NCBI GenBank assembly: GCA_947498415.1
Contig: CANMKB010000009.1
Coordinates: 1-64,000, forward strand
Reading direction: 5' to 3'
Origin: an uncultured Paracoccaceae bacterium
GTDB lineage: Bacteria; Pseudomonadota; Alphaproteobacteria; Rhodobacterales; Rhodobacteraceae
Length of the DNA stretch: 64,000 nucleotides
The translations under genes were made by a program, and so were the position numbers. The number at the start of each line of letters is the position of its first letter. Within the stretch, counting starts at the first letter, position 1. The notes under the pieces are model-generated. The model was not told the DNA's origin and did no database searches. It was given only the letters and a program-made list of their open reading frames with translations. Shown piece after piece: positions 1 through 9,477 of this stretch.

Positions 1-552
1 ACCGCGCTATCATTGCTGATATTTACCGCCTGTTTGCTGAAAAACGATCAGACAGCTTTCAAAACGATTCTCGGCGTATTGATCATTTGCATCGGCGCGA
101 TGGTGGTGGCCTTTGTCTTTGGTGAACAAATTGCCAATTTTGCCAATGAGAGCGTGTTAAAAGACCGCTTGGCCGTGCAGTATTACGACACATCTCGCTT
201 TGCAGATATCTTTAGAGCGATGGATCGCATTTTGACCAATCCTTTCGGGGTCGGCCCTATGCAAAGCTGGTACGTATACCGCTATGAACCCCACAACACT
301 TTCATTGTTTTATCAATGCACAGCGGGGTCTTTGCGGGGATTGCGTTCACTGTTCTATATTTTGCAGCCATCTTTAGATGCCTTTCAAAAGTCATTGGCC
401 AACACGAGGGCTGGCTTAAGTACGCTTATGTGCTTGCCATTCTATTGGGGCTCTTCGTGCTTATGAATGTCGTAAGCTCATTGCACTGGCGGCATATGTG
501 GCTGGTGATGGGGCTTGCTTATGGCACGTACCGTTGCAACACCGTTTGTTAA
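1..552 (+). CDS. O-antigen ligase / Wzy-type polymerase, C-terminal part
   Basis: The reading frame is open from the first base, so the gene starts left of the window and only the last 183 residues are seen. They contain four or five hydrophobic segments and, at about residues 75-100, a loop with NPFGVGP followed by PHNTF. A Gly-rich loop followed by an H-N-x-[FY] motif is typical of the periplasmic loop of O-antigen ligase/Wzy family (PF04932) proteins. The family polymerises or transfers lipid-linked repeat units at the inner membrane. It precedes a beta-helix protein and an acyltransferase on the same strand, which fits an exopolysaccharide locus. Polymerase and ligase cannot be told apart from this fragment. 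Confidence 0.75.
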   Translation, partial: TALSLLIFTACLLKNDQTAFKTILGVLIICIGAMVVAFVFGEQIANFANESVLKDRLAVQYYDTSRFADIFRAMDRILTNPFGVGPMQSWYVYRYEPHNTFIVLSMHSGVFAGIAFTVLYFAAIFRCLSKVIGQHEGWLKYAYVLAILLGLFVLMNVVSSLHWRHMWLVMGLAYGTYRCNTVC

Positions 553-601
553 GATCATGTTCGTTCACTTTAACCAATGCTTCCGCACGATGGAGAGTGA
601 G

Positions 602-2101
602 ATGACGGATCCAGACCTGGCGCAATTGCGTGACGAGGTAACGAGACGAGGGTTTTTACGACAGACGGCCAAAGCGAGTATTGTAGGGGGAGCACTCGGA
701 TTATTCGCCACGGTTCCCGCGATGGCACAGGCTCAGGTTTCCGCGATATATGTTTCGCCCTTGGGTGACGACATTCAAGGCACTGGCTGCATCGGAGCAC
801 CATTCAAAACAATATCACACGCGACCTTGGTCGCGACTCCTGGTACAACAATTTACCTTCGACCGGGTGTTTATGCGCCATTCACTGTCCATACGTCTGG
901 CATTGAAACTGCGCCCATAACCATCACGTCTTTGCCGAATGAAACGCATCAAGCAATCATTGACGGTCGCTTGGGAGTCTTAGGCAACACCACCAAACAC
1001 GGTGCCTACATCGTTGGCAAAGATCATGTGCACATTCGCAACCTGATCTTTCAAGATTGCCTGGAAACGGGGATTTGGATCATCGGCAAACGTCCAAGTA
1101 TACATGGGCACCATCAGATCGCTAACAACATCATCCGCCGCACGGGTGGCCCCGGCATTAGCGTTCAGGGTTATCTTTCATCAGAGCATCTGCCGATCGG
1201 TACCGTTTGGACGACTGATGTTCTGATCGAACACAACGACATCTCTGAAACGAATATGATCTTGCCGCATAAACCAAATGGGGGCGTGAACGAATGCATC
1301 ACAGTGGCGGGCGGGGTGCAAAACGTCATTACTCGTTACAATGACATCCACGACAGCCGCCAGTACGGCATTGATTATAAGCACGGATTTGTTGGCGGCG
1401 GCGAAATCTATGGCAATCGCATTTGGAACATCGAGCGTTTCGGAATTTATCTAGATACCAACCGGTTAGAAGTGCATGACGTGGAAGTGCACAGCAATCT
1501 GATCTGGCAATGCAACGTTGGGATTGTAATGGCCCGCGAAGCCAACAATCAATCGAAACCACCTTTGCCATCAGAACTGCGTCAGTCTTTTCGCGATATT
1601 TGTATTTTTAACAATCTCATTTGGGATATGGGCGTGTCTGGAATTTTTATGGGCGCGCACCCCAACGACACGCCGGATGGCGAAATTCACAACGTGAAGG
1701 TGCTGTTTAACACGATTTACAATTGCGGTGTGTCCGCCCCTGGACAAGAAATGCGCCTAACCGGCTGGTCGCGCGATGAATACATCCAGGCAGGAATCGT
1801 CAGTGATTTTGTGGTGGCTGGCAACCTCGCCCATAGGCCGGGCTATGCGCGTGCCTTTATCACTGATCAATTCAGCGGAAAGCCCGGGTTTCACATCGAG
1901 CAAAACATGTGGGCGGGCGATCCGCTGTTTCGTGCACCCGACTTACCGATTCAGGACTTAAAAGGTGCCCTTCCTGACTTTGGCCTACTAACGCATTCAC
2001 CCGCCCGCAATGTCGTGACGCGTGAGAGTTACAACCAAATGATTGATCAAAACATTTCGCAAGTGACCCGGCAGTGGCCGACACATGCAGGGGCTTATTA
2101 A
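602..2101 (+). CDS. Tat-exported right-handed parallel beta-helix protein
   Basis: A protein of 499 residues. The start at 602 is chosen because GGAGAG lies 4 bases upstream; starts at 557 and 590 are in frame but less supported. Near the N-terminus TRRGFLRQ followed by a hydrophobic stretch and AMAQA is a twin-arginine signal peptide, so the protein should be exported folded. The mature part begins with IYVSPLGDD and GAPFKTI, the usual opening of pectate-lyase-like beta-helix proteins (DUF1565 type), and is rich in N-x-I and H-N-x-I repeats typical of helix rungs. Such proteins in polysaccharide loci act as lyases, epimerases or polymer-binding proteins. Catalytic residues could not be assigned, so the activity is open. 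Confidence 0.7.
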   Translation: MTDPDLAQLRDEVTRRGFLRQTAKASIVGGALGLFATVPAMAQAQVSAIYVSPLGDDIQGTGCIGAPFKTISHATLVATPGTTIYLRPGVYAPFTVHTSGIETAPITITSLPNETHQAIIDGRLGVLGNTTKHGAYIVGKDHVHIRNLIFQDCLETGIWIIGKRPSIHGHHQIANNIIRRTGGPGISVQGYLSSEHLPIGTVWTTDVLIEHNDISETNMILPHKPNGGVNECITVAGGVQNVITRYNDIHDSRQYGIDYKHGFVGGGEIYGNRIWNIERFGIYLDTNRLEVHDVEVHSNLIWQCNVGIVMAREANNQSKPPLPSELRQSFRDICIFNNLIWDMGVSGIFMGAHPNDTPDGEIHNVKVLFNTIYNCGVSAPGQEMRLTGWSRDEYIQAGIVSDFVVAGNLAHRPGYARAFITDQFSGKPGFHIEQNMWAGDPLFRAPDLPIQDLKGALPDFGLLTHSPARNVVTRESYNQMIDQNISQVTRQWPTHAGAY

Positions 2102-2143
2102 ATGGCCCTTATGGTCGCCAAATTATTAGACTTTATAGGATAG

Positions 2144-3265
2144 ATGACAAAAGTGTCGCAAAAACTTAACGGGATCCAAGTTGGCAGGGCAATTGCTGCC
2201 CTATTCGTTGTGGCTGGCCATACTCTGAAAGAAGCTCTTCATGCACCGGAAACGGGGCCGACGCTCCATTGGGTACACCAGTTTGCGCATTATGGAATTG
2301 GCGTAGACATCTTCTTTGTGATCAGTGGATTCATTATGGCTTATATTTCCGAAGGCCGTATTGGCGTACCAGGGTATGCACGATATTTCATTCAATCGCG
2401 TTTGATGCGCGTGGTCCCACTTTATTGGTTTTACACAGCCTTATTGGTCACCGCGACACTCTTGGTTCCGCAGCACCTGGACAATGCACGATTTGATGTT
2501 GCCCATGTGTTCAGTTCGCTGTTTTTCTATCCATGGTCCCCGCACGAAGCAGGGCAGCAGTTTCCACAACCGATTTTGGCCCTAGGGTGGACGTTGAATT
2601 ACGAGATGATGTTCTACATCGCGTTTTTTGTGTTGCTTCTGGTCATGCCTCCGAAACGTCTCCTGCCAGCCATGCTGATATTGCTTATATCCTTAAGTGG
2701 TTTGTATTTGGCGTTTGACTGGGCGGGCACCCCGTTTGTCTTTTGGTTCCGGCCTATCATTTTAGAATTTGCCGCGGGCATTGTGATCTTCCAAGTGTCT
2801 CGAAAGGGCCTAGGCCTAACGCCGGTAATGGCTGCGGCCTTAATAGGTGTTTCGATTTCTGGATGGCTCATCCTGCCTAATCTTGATCATGGTTTAGATT
2901 CCAAAGATTTGCGGTTTTTGCTGCTTGGATTGCCAGCCAGTGTATTGGTTCTGGCGCTCGCTTTATGGTCGCCAAAAGAAGCGGCTCAGTCGACTCGGCT
3001 TTGGAAAGCACTCGTCAAAATCGGAGATGCATCTTATTCGCTATATCTCTCTCACCCATTTGTAATCACGGCGGTCTTCCTGATCTGGAACAAGCTGAAT
3101 TTGTTTCAGACGCTAGGGGCAATATCATTTATCGCTGCTACAATTGGTTTGAGCATTATGGTTGGGATCATCGCACAGAAAACAATTGAAGAGCCTTTGC
3201 TTAAAGCGACACGCAGGCTTATCGCGAAAAAGGCCAGAGCGGACGTTCAAACAGCCCCAACCTAA
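2144..3265 (+). CDS. Acyltransferase 3 family membrane protein (polysaccharide O-acyltransferase)
   Basis: A protein of 373 residues with about ten hydrophobic segments. It opens with the family hallmark: R-A-I-A-A, then a VVAGH histidine at about residue 26, then GVDIFFVISGF at about 53-63. These are features of acyltransferase 3 (PF01757; OafA/ExoZ group), which O-acetylates or otherwise acylates surface sugars at the inner membrane. AGGAT lies a few bases before the ATG. The gene follows the beta-helix protein by 42 bases on the same strand and ends 4 bases from the convergent flippase gene. The likely substrate is the exopolysaccharide repeat unit; the acyl group is not predictable. Confidence 0.85.
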   Translation: MTKVSQKLNGIQVGRAIAALFVVAGHTLKEALHAPETGPTLHWVHQFAHYGIGVDIFFVISGFIMAYISEGRIGVPGYARYFIQSRLMRVVPLYWFYTALLVTATLLVPQHLDNARFDVAHVFSSLFFYPWSPHEAGQQFPQPILALGWTLNYEMMFYIAFFVLLLVMPPKRLLPAMLILLISLSGLYLAFDWAGTPFVFWFRPIILEFAAGIVIFQVSRKGLGLTPVMAAALIGVSISGWLILPNLDHGLDSKDLRFLLLGLPASVLVLALALWSPKEAAQSTRLWKALVKIGDASYSLYLSHPFVITAVFLIWNKLNLFQTLGAISFIAATIGLSIMVGIIAQKTIEEPLLKATRRLIAKKARADVQTAPT

Positions 3266-3269
3266 CCGA

Positions 3270-4511
3270 TTAGGCAGACGTCTGAACAATCTGCCGACCC
3301 GCCTTTCGCTGGTAGGCCGCCCACGCTAAAGACACCACAAGAGCCGACTCTGCCAAAACAGCAGCCAAGAACGCGCCCTTCAGACCCAGTGTTGGCGTTA
3401 GCAAAAACGCCGCACCAATCGTAAGGCCTGCGACAATACAAATGCACATCGTTTTGCGCCACTTCAAATCATCAACCGAGGTCGCCGCTTGTAGGGGAAT
3501 GCAAAGCGATTTCAGAACCAAAACACTGGCGAACCAAGGCGCATAGGTTTGCGCAGCAGCATAGCGATCTTGGTAGACAAATTGCAAAAAATCTCCGGAA
3601 AACAAAAAGATAATCGCGCCAATGGGCAAGCTGAACAACAGCATTTTCCAAAGCTGTCTACGCAGCTCGAATGAAAACCTTGAAAAGTCTTCCAAAGGAA
3701 ACGAATGCCAACGCCCTAGTAAAAACCGTTGGCTGTACGCTGTTGGCAGCAATAACAGGGCGGACATAAAGAAATAAATGATCGCAAGCGAACCTGCCTC
3801 GACTGGGCGATGAACCAAGGCCAAAACCACCAAGGGTGAGCGATGGTACACCATAAACATCACCCCCGATAACACGTAGGGAGCGCTGGTCGTCACAACA
3901 TCCCGATAGGAAAGGGTTTTAGTGCGGCGCGGCGGCACCGCGCAACGCAAGAACACCCCAAGCGAGATGGCTAAAAAGACTACAGCAAATAGCAATCCTA
4001 TGTGATCAGGTTGCGAAACACCGAAGATGAAAAGAACCAAAAGGGCGAAGAGCTTGGCAAGCTCGGGCAAGATCAGCCAAGTGCCAACTCCCCGAAAATG
4101 ATCTATGGCTTGTTGCCCCGCCCCAATAATCGCGAACAAACTCAAAAGCCCAGCAAAGGATGCAATAAACACAATCTGCGCCCCGAACTCTGGAAAAATT
4201 ACATAGATCAACCCACACGCAAGCGCGGAGGCGCCCATGTGCTGCATCCAAATGTGACTAAAGACACCAAGGATGTCCTGACGATTACCCTTTTGCCGTT
4301 TCACATAATTAAGCAATACGTTTTGGGCGCCCAAAGACATCAAAATGGAGCCTGTTACACCCCAAACCATCGCAGACGACAGATAACCAAAGTCTGCGTC
4401 GCTCAATGTCATCGACAAAATGGCTTGAAACAAGAAGGACAGTAAAGCGGTCACACCGGTGCCCAGCAGTACCCATGAGCCATGAGAGGTATCACGCAAG
4501 AACTTTGGCAT
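3270..4511 (-). CDS. Polysaccharide flippase (Wzx-like)
   Basis: A protein of 413 residues with about twelve hydrophobic segments spread over the whole length and a short polar N-terminus. This is the architecture of MATE/MOP-type oligosaccharide flippases (Wzx/RfbX). Such proteins move undecaprenyl-linked repeat units across the inner membrane. It is the last gene of a three-gene minus-strand operon (GT2, pyruvyl transferase, flippase), only 2 bases after the pyruvyl transferase. Sequence is poorly conserved in the family, so the call rests on topology and context. It converges with the acyltransferase gene with a 4-base gap and no room for a separate terminator. Confidence 0.8.
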   Translation of the reverse strand: MPKFLRDTSHGSWVLLGTGVTALLSFLFQAILSMTLSDADFGYLSSAMVWGVTGSILMSLGAQNVLLNYVKRQKGNRQDILGVFSHIWMQHMGASALACGLIYVIFPEFGAQIVFIASFAGLLSLFAIIGAGQQAIDHFRGVGTWLILPELAKLFALLVLFIFGVSQPDHIGLLFAVVFLAISLGVFLRCAVPPRRTKTLSYRDVVTTSAPYVLSGVMFMVYHRSPLVVLALVHRPVEAGSLAIIYFFMSALLLLPTAYSQRFLLGRWHSFPLEDFSRFSFELRRQLWKMLLFSLPIGAIIFLFSGDFLQFVYQDRYAAAQTYAPWFASVLVLKSLCIPLQAATSVDDLKWRKTMCICIVAGLTIGAAFLLTPTLGLKGAFLAAVLAESALVVSLAWAAYQRKAGRQIVQTSA

Positions 4512-4513
4512 TT

Positions 4514-5569
4514 TCAGGCCGCTACATCGTCGAACGATTGCAGATGATCTAGCCAGTTTGCGATACCTGCCACAGCAAGCTCACGATGCCGATGAACGTT
4601 TCCGCCCTGTGCATCAGACCATCCTGCAATGCGATCCAGCAGCCCAACATCAGTTGGTTGCGCGATCGAGTTGCCTTGGGTTGCGTCAGGATGATCTATG
4701 TCACGCAGAAAATCATCGCATTTCTTGTGATGCTTTGACAGTCGAAATGGTACGCCAAAGATATGCGCAACAATGGCGCCATGCAGACGATCGGATAGCA
4801 CAAAGGCCGCCGACGAAAGCTCTCGTAGCGTTTCACTCGTTTCAGAATGCACCACTTTCCGGGTTGGGATGTCCAACTCTTGCGCCACTGAAGAAAACCG
4901 GTCAACAAGCAAAGCGTCAGCGGCGTTGTCAGGCTGAAGTAACATGATTTTCAGGCCGGACACCTTTGATAGCTGCGGCACAACAGTGTTACGCATCCAC
5001 CCTTTAATCCATGCAATATCGGTGCCGTTGTGCCCCAATTCACCCACCTGCGCCGGAATAACCGCAATCTCGCGATCGTGTTGTCCCTCAGCTTCAGTCA
5101 TGGAAAACACCGCAGGCGCGGCATACGCCAAATCTGACATATAGTGGACATGACCAAAAGCCTGAGACAGCTCTGCGTGCTCAGCCTCACTTCGTAATCC
5201 CACCCATGTCATGCGTTTGATCATTTTATCAGGGCGCTGCGACAGCCCGCCCAAGATACCAACCCCCAACGCACAATAGGCACGTTTACGCAGCGACTGA
5301 GCCGCCATTTCCACATGCCGAATGCCAAATGGCGGCTTTGCCCCTAATATAGAGCCACCTCCCAGCGTTATACTGCGGGCCACGCAAATGTTTTCAACGG
5401 CCCTCACATTGCGATGAATTTTCGCAAGCGCCTGAGGCCTATTCTGCGTGATCCGAGGACGCGCCCAGACTTCTTGTTCTAGCCGTTTTGACAGGATGTC
5501 ACGAAACAGATCGTCTCCGAAATTGCCAAACCCGTAATAGCCGGCGATTACGTCATGTGTCTTAAGCAT
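4514..5569 (-). CDS. Polysaccharide pyruvyl transferase family protein
   Basis: A protein of 351 residues. The N-terminal GYYGFGNFGDD (about 11-21) and GGGSILG (about 70-76) are the G-rich motifs of the CsaB/polysaccharide pyruvyl transferase family (PF04230). The C-terminal LSDRLHGAI (about 258-266) with its Arg-Leu-His is the other conserved block. The family places pyruvate ketals from phosphoenolpyruvate on hexoses, giving acidic polymers such as succinoglycan. The gene overlaps the upstream GT2 gene by 8 bases and is followed by the flippase. Inference: the exopolysaccharide made here carries pyruvyl groups. Confidence 0.85.
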   Translation of the reverse strand: MLKTHDVIAGYYGFGNFGDDLFRDILSKRLEQEVWARPRITQNRPQALAKIHRNVRAVENICVARSITLGGGSILGAKPPFGIRHVEMAAQSLRKRAYCALGVGILGGLSQRPDKMIKRMTWVGLRSEAEHAELSQAFGHVHYMSDLAYAAPAVFSMTEAEGQHDREIAVIPAQVGELGHNGTDIAWIKGWMRNTVVPQLSKVSGLKIMLLQPDNAADALLVDRFSSVAQELDIPTRKVVHSETSETLRELSSAAFVLSDRLHGAIVAHIFGVPFRLSKHHKKCDDFLRDIDHPDATQGNSIAQPTDVGLLDRIAGWSDAQGGNVHRHRELAVAGIANWLDHLQSFDDVAA

Positions 5570-6410
5570 CGAAATGCGCTTTCATTAAACTTTGAGATTT
5601 AAATCGATATTTGTAATGCAAGTATCGCAACATACCGATAGGGCCGCGAATAGACAGAAAGCTAATGAAAACAAACAACTGTCCAAAGGAAATGTGACGC
5701 CGCGCCCAAAGAAAGCCCATAGCTTTCAAGCTCGCATAGTATATCGACAATTGGTTTGCGCCTTCGCCCGCCACACCAAACGGCGGTTTGCGCGCCAAAC
5801 ACAGCGGCGCCTTTAGAAAAGCCATTTTTTGCGCTTTCATGGCCGCTAAAACCAACGCCATGTAATCCTCTGAGCGACGACCGCCAAATCGAAACATCAT
5901 GCGTGCCAATTCAGTACGGACAACAATCGAAGACGTGGGAATTGGGTTCCGTTTAAAGAAATCAATCCGCCTTAACTCAATGCGCTTAGGGCTGTCGGGA
6001 AGGGGTTGAAAATCAAGCGGCGACGCATCCAAACACCAGCCACGCGCATGCCCAATCAGGTCAGCGTTCAATTCTGAAATGACGCTTAGGACGCACTCAA
6101 CTTTACGCGAATGCCAGAGATCATCAGCATCCAAAAAGGCAACATATCCGCCCTTGGCCAGTTGCGCTCCGCAATGGCGTGCCTGGCCCGGTCCAGAGTT
6201 TTGCTCGAGCCGCTCGATATGAATTGGCACAGTCGCCCCGAGATTTTCAATCGAGTCATTTAGAGTCTGAAAACTCTGCGCGCTCGACCTGTCATCAACG
6301 AGGATAATTTCTTTCACCTGAACGCTTTGATCCAGAATGGAACGCACCGCCCAGACCGTCTGTTCCGGATTGTTATAGACAGGAATAACTGCACTAATGT
6401 CCGAAGTCAT
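5562..6410 (-). CDS. Glycosyltransferase family 2
   Basis: A protein of 282 residues with a GT-A fold signature. AVIPVYNNP lies at the N-terminus, a VDDRSS motif at about residue 40, and the metal-binding FLDADDLW at about 93-100. These are classic GT2 features, so the enzyme should add a sugar from a nucleotide donor to the growing lipid-linked repeat unit on the cytoplasmic face. It is the first gene of a minus-strand operon, divergent from the sugar transferase at 6700. The 289-base gap between the two contains a TTAA-N7-TTAA box. Donor and acceptor are unknown. Confidence 0.88.
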   Translation of the reverse strand: MTSDISAVIPVYNNPEQTVWAVRSILDQSVQVKEIILVDDRSSAQSFQTLNDSIENLGATVPIHIERLEQNSGPGQARHCGAQLAKGGYVAFLDADDLWHSRKVECVLSVISELNADLIGHARGWCLDASPLDFQPLPDSPKRIELRRIDFFKRNPIPTSSIVVRTELARMMFRFGGRRSEDYMALVLAAMKAQKMAFLKAPLCLARKPPFGVAGEGANQLSIYYASLKAMGFLWARRHISFGQLFVFISFLSIRGPIGMLRYLHYKYRFKSQSLMKAHFDA

Positions 6411-6578
6411 AGCGCTTCTCTAAGCGCCAAGTGTCGCCACACCCTGCACCATTGCACAAAATTTAGTCGCTCCCCAAACGGCGTATCAGGGCAGGAACAC
6501 TTCGCAAACAACAATAATCTCGCCACCCAAAGGCTTTTTTGTAAAATTCTTAATTTATCAAAGAAAAACCGAAACTGG

Positions 6579-6594
6579 TTAATCAATCATTAAC
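6579..6594. promoter_or_regulatory. CtrA-type box (TTAA-N7-TTAAC) between GT2 and sugar transferase
   Basis: The sequence reads TTAA TCAATCA TTAAC and lies 106 bases before the sugar-transferase ATG. It is nested in a larger imperfect inverted repeat running from GAAAC at 6571 to GTTTC at 6600. TTAA-N7-TTAA is the consensus of the cell-cycle regulator CtrA in alphaproteobacteria. The surrounding 6411-6699 region is AT-rich and shows no other gene; it must hold the divergent promoters of the two flanking operons. Confidence 0.55.
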
Positions 6595-6699
6595 GGTTTC
6601 ATCAAATTAATCCCCTTAAGCGAAGTGCATCAATTTTAAAGGCTTCGCTCGTATTTTTCCGGTGAATCCACCTCGGTATTTATTAACAGGATTTTTGTG

Positions 6700-7386
6700 A
6701 TGCACGACATTGCAGTGAATGGGCAGCCGATCGAGAAACATTTCGATGATCAGGAGTCGCACTTCAAAGAAGGCGGGCTTTATTCCCGTGTTGGGAAAAA
6801 GGCCTTGGATTTTTCACTCGCCATAGTCGCCCTTCCGGCCTTGGTCCCGGCCATTGTTCTTTTGTGGGCCATGGTGCGTTTGGATGGCGGACCGGGCTTT
6901 TTTGGGCATCAAAGAGTCGGTCAAAACGGCAAGCCCTTTCGCTGCTGGAAGATCCGCACAATGGCGACAGACGCTGACGCACAACTGGCAAATCACCTCG
7001 CCTCAAACCCCCAAGCTGCCGAAGAATGGGCACGCGATCACAAACTGACAGATGACCCAAGAATTACGCGTTTGGGTCACTTTCTCAGAAAAAGCAGCTT
7101 GGACGAATTACCGCAAATTTGGAATGTTCTATGCGGCCAAATGAGCTTTGTTGGCCCTCGGCCGATTGTCGAGAAAGAGCTTGAAAAATACGGAGAGTCT
7201 GGCCCAGCTTATCTCTCACAAAAGCCTGGGATAACAGGCCTTTGGCAAATCTCTGGCCGCAATGATGTGAGCTATCAAGAGCGTGTCGATCTAGACGTCG
7301 CCTATTTGTCCAAACGCAGTTTGAGAACCGACCTCAAGATTATAGCCAAAACCGGGTTGGTCGTTTTCGATCACTCCGGTCGATAG
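6700..7386 (+). CDS. Initiating sugar transferase (undecaprenyl-phosphate hexose-1-phosphate transferase, ExoY/WcaJ type)
   Basis: A protein of 228 residues from the ATG at 6700 (AGGA 8 bases upstream; a GTG at 6697 is also possible). One transmembrane segment lies at about 30-50. It is followed by [38 protein letters not shown] and the C-terminal [12 protein letters not shown], the full conserved set of bacterial sugar transferases (PF02397). The enzyme starts repeat-unit synthesis by linking a hexose-1-phosphate to undecaprenyl phosphate. It is short, ExoY-like, without the N-terminal multi-TM domain of WbaP. It leads the plus-strand operon with the chain-length and export proteins. Confidence 0.93.
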   Translation: MHDIAVNGQPIEKHFDDQESHFKEGGLYSRVGKKALDFSLAIVALPALVPAIVLLWAMVRLDGGPGFFGHQRVGQNGKPFRCWKIRTMATDADAQLANHLASNPQAAEEWARDHKLTDDPRITRLGHFLRKSSLDELPQIWNVLCGQMSFVGPRPIVEKELEKYGESGPAYLSQKPGITGLWQISGRNDVSYQERVDLDVAYLSKRSLRTDLKIIAKTGLVVFDHSGR

Positions 7387-7434
7387 ATTTCAAATTGAGC
7401 AAAAAGACGCACCATAACTTGGAAACCTATTGAA

Positions 7435-9477
7435 ATGACCAGCGATCCGAATTTTGCGACTTTTCGCGATGAACCTTCAGACATGAACCTATTGGCGCTC
7501 TGGCGCCTTATTAAATCTCGCGTTTTGTTCATTGGCGGGGTGACAGTATTTATGATGCTTGTCGGGGTCACCCTAAAATCTATAGGCACGTCGACCTACA
7601 CAGCGGAAACCGTTTTGGTACTAGAGGATCAAAACACCAGCCTGACCAGCGTGTCACTCGGGGACCGAAACTCACTTGATGATCCTACCTCTGTTGTAGA
7701 GATTTTTGGGTCTCGTCCTGTAATCGAACGGGTTGTCGATGAGCTAGACTTAATGAATGTGCCTGAGTTCAATCGGTTTTTAAGCAATGACGCAACATCT
7801 GCGACATTCAACTCTGATCTGGCGCGGCAAAGCACGTTAAACGCCACACAACGCAAAGTCCGCTTTCTCTCAAACCCATCCAGCAAAGTGATCCGGGTTG
7901 TCACCAGAACAACTGATCCGCATATGTCGGTCAAACTTGCCAACACGGCTGCTGACGCTTTTTTAACAGACCTTTTTGAATCAAATCAGAACGCCTCTGA
8001 TCGTATCATTCATCAACTGAGCGGGCGGGTGACCGAACTAAAACGCCAGTCAAATCAAGCGCAAACCGCTTTGCGCCAATTCATCAACGACAATGAAACC
8101 CCAGATCCGGATCAACTTGAGGCACTTGGGGATGAAGTGGGGCGCCTGCGCACGCGACTGCGTCAAGCTAGCCTGAAGACCGCGAAAGAAGAACGCATCT
8201 TGGTCGAGCTGACCCAGCTGCGAACACAAAGTTTGACGGACATACAGGCTAGCCTTTACGGGTCGTCGGAAATGGCTGCATGGGTTGGGCAACTGGGACA
8301 ATCACCTAACCCACAGAGAGCAATCGATACCGCCGTCGACAAACTGAACGTTGAGATCGAAAATTCTAAGACTTATCAGCAATCGCTCAAGAACAGTCTC
8401 AATCGCTTAGAAACGTCGATTTCCACTCAAAGCGAACAGCTCCTTCATTTGCAGCAATTGCAGCATGACGCAGAGGCGAGCAAAGATATCTACGAGCTTT
8501 CTGTGCGCCGTCTTAATGAGCTATCACTGGAAAAGGGGATCGAAACCAACGCCGGACGTATCCTGTTTTCCGCGGAAATCCCACATATCGAGGATGGCCG
8601 AGGCCGAAAACGCACCGGATTTATCCTTGGGGTTTTGGGACTTTTCACTGCACTGACTTTTGTGCTGATCCGCGAAGCCACTAACGAGACCATCAGGAAA
8701 GCCTCGGATTTAAGAAAGCTTAGCCCCACATCCTCTATCGTGTCGCTTCCCACGCCATCATTTAACGAAAAAGACACTCTGCGCGCGACAGCCAAACTCT
8801 TGCAGCTTACCGAAGAATCCAACGGGTTTGCAGATGCGCTTCGTGCACTGCGATCCGAACTTCTGTCTCGAAAATCCGAAGCTGCCCCGCTGATGGTGCA
8901 AACCACGGCAGATGTGCCTTCGGCCATGCAAACAGCCTTGACGATATCGCTCGCAAGAAGCTGCGTGATGATTGGCCAGCGCGTACTGATTATTGATGCC
9001 GACACGCGGGAACGGTCGTTGGTCAGCTCGCTGAACTTGCCCCATCAAGATCAAGGATTGCTCGCCGCGCTCAATGAGCCTGAGGCCAGCGAAACCGTCA
9101 CGCAAACACATCCAGAGTTCGGATTTGATGTTCTGTCGGCCGAGCGCACGATAAACCACGCGTCGGATGTGTTTGAAAAGAAAGGCGCTTTTGTACGTTA
9201 TCTTAAATCGCTGACCGATCGGTATGATCTCATCTTGGTAAACACCCCGGCGCTGGATGGTTCACACCAGTTAAAGTCGGTATCTCAACACGCCGCCTGC
9301 ACGATATTGATGGTGAAAGCTGGCAAAACAACTCTAACCACAGTGAACCACGCAGTTTCAGAACTGCCCAACGGGATGTCGTCTCAGGATATCTTCGTAC
9401 TGCACAACGCGTCGTCGGTGCAATCCAAACGCCGTTCGTCAAACCTTGTGCAAACCACGGCACAAAACCAATTATGA
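7435..9477 (+). CDS. Polysaccharide co-polymerase (Wzz/ExoP type) with degenerate BY-kinase domain
   Basis: A protein of 680 residues. A Wzz domain with a first membrane segment (about 30-50) is followed by a long coiled-coil periplasmic part (about 170-370). A second membrane segment lies near 400, and a cytoplasmic ATPase-like domain runs from about 455 to the end. In the last domain the Walker A' RVLIIDADTR is kept, but the place of the GxGKS/T Walker A loop reads TTADVPSAMQTAL, without Gly-Lys-Ser/Thr. No C-terminal tyrosine cluster is seen. The family controls chain length and export in Wzy pathways. This copy should be unable to bind ATP normally. It shares a 4-base ATGA overlap with the next gene. 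Confidence 0.87.
   Translation: MTSDPNFATFRDEPSDMNLLALWRLIKSRVLFIGGVTVFMMLVGVTLKSIGTSTYTAETVLVLEDQNTSLTSVSLGDRNSLDDPTSVVEIFGSRPVIERVVDELDLMNVPEFNRFLSNDATSATFNSDLARQSTLNATQRKVRFLSNPSSKVIRVVTRTTDPHMSVKLANTAADAFLTDLFESNQNASDRIIHQLSGRVTELKRQSNQAQTALRQFINDNETPDPDQLEALGDEVGRLRTRLRQASLKTAKEERILVELTQLRTQSLTDIQASLYGSSEMAAWVGQLGQSPNPQRAIDTAVDKLNVEIENSKTYQQSLKNSLNRLETSISTQSEQLLHLQQLQHDAEASKDIYELSVRRLNELSLEKGIETNAGRILFSAEIPHIEDGRGRKRTGFILGVLGLFTALTFVLIREATNETIRKASDLRKLSPTSSIVSLPTPSFNEKDTLRATAKLLQLTEESNGFADALRALRSELLSRKSEAAPLMVQTTADVPSAMQTALTISLARSCVMIGQRVLIIDADTRERSLVSSLNLPHQDQGLLAALNEPEASETVTQTHPEFGFDVLSAERTINHASDVFEKKGAFVRYLKSLTDRYDLILVNTPALDGSHQLKSVSQHAACTILMVKAGKTTLTTVNHAVSELPNGMSSQDIFVLHNASSVQSKRRSSNLVQTTAQNQL

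Noticed and set aside
8490..9005. Open frame of 171 codons antisense to the co-polymerase gene
   Set aside because: Ser/Arg-rich shadow of a real gene; no ribosome-binding site or family feature.
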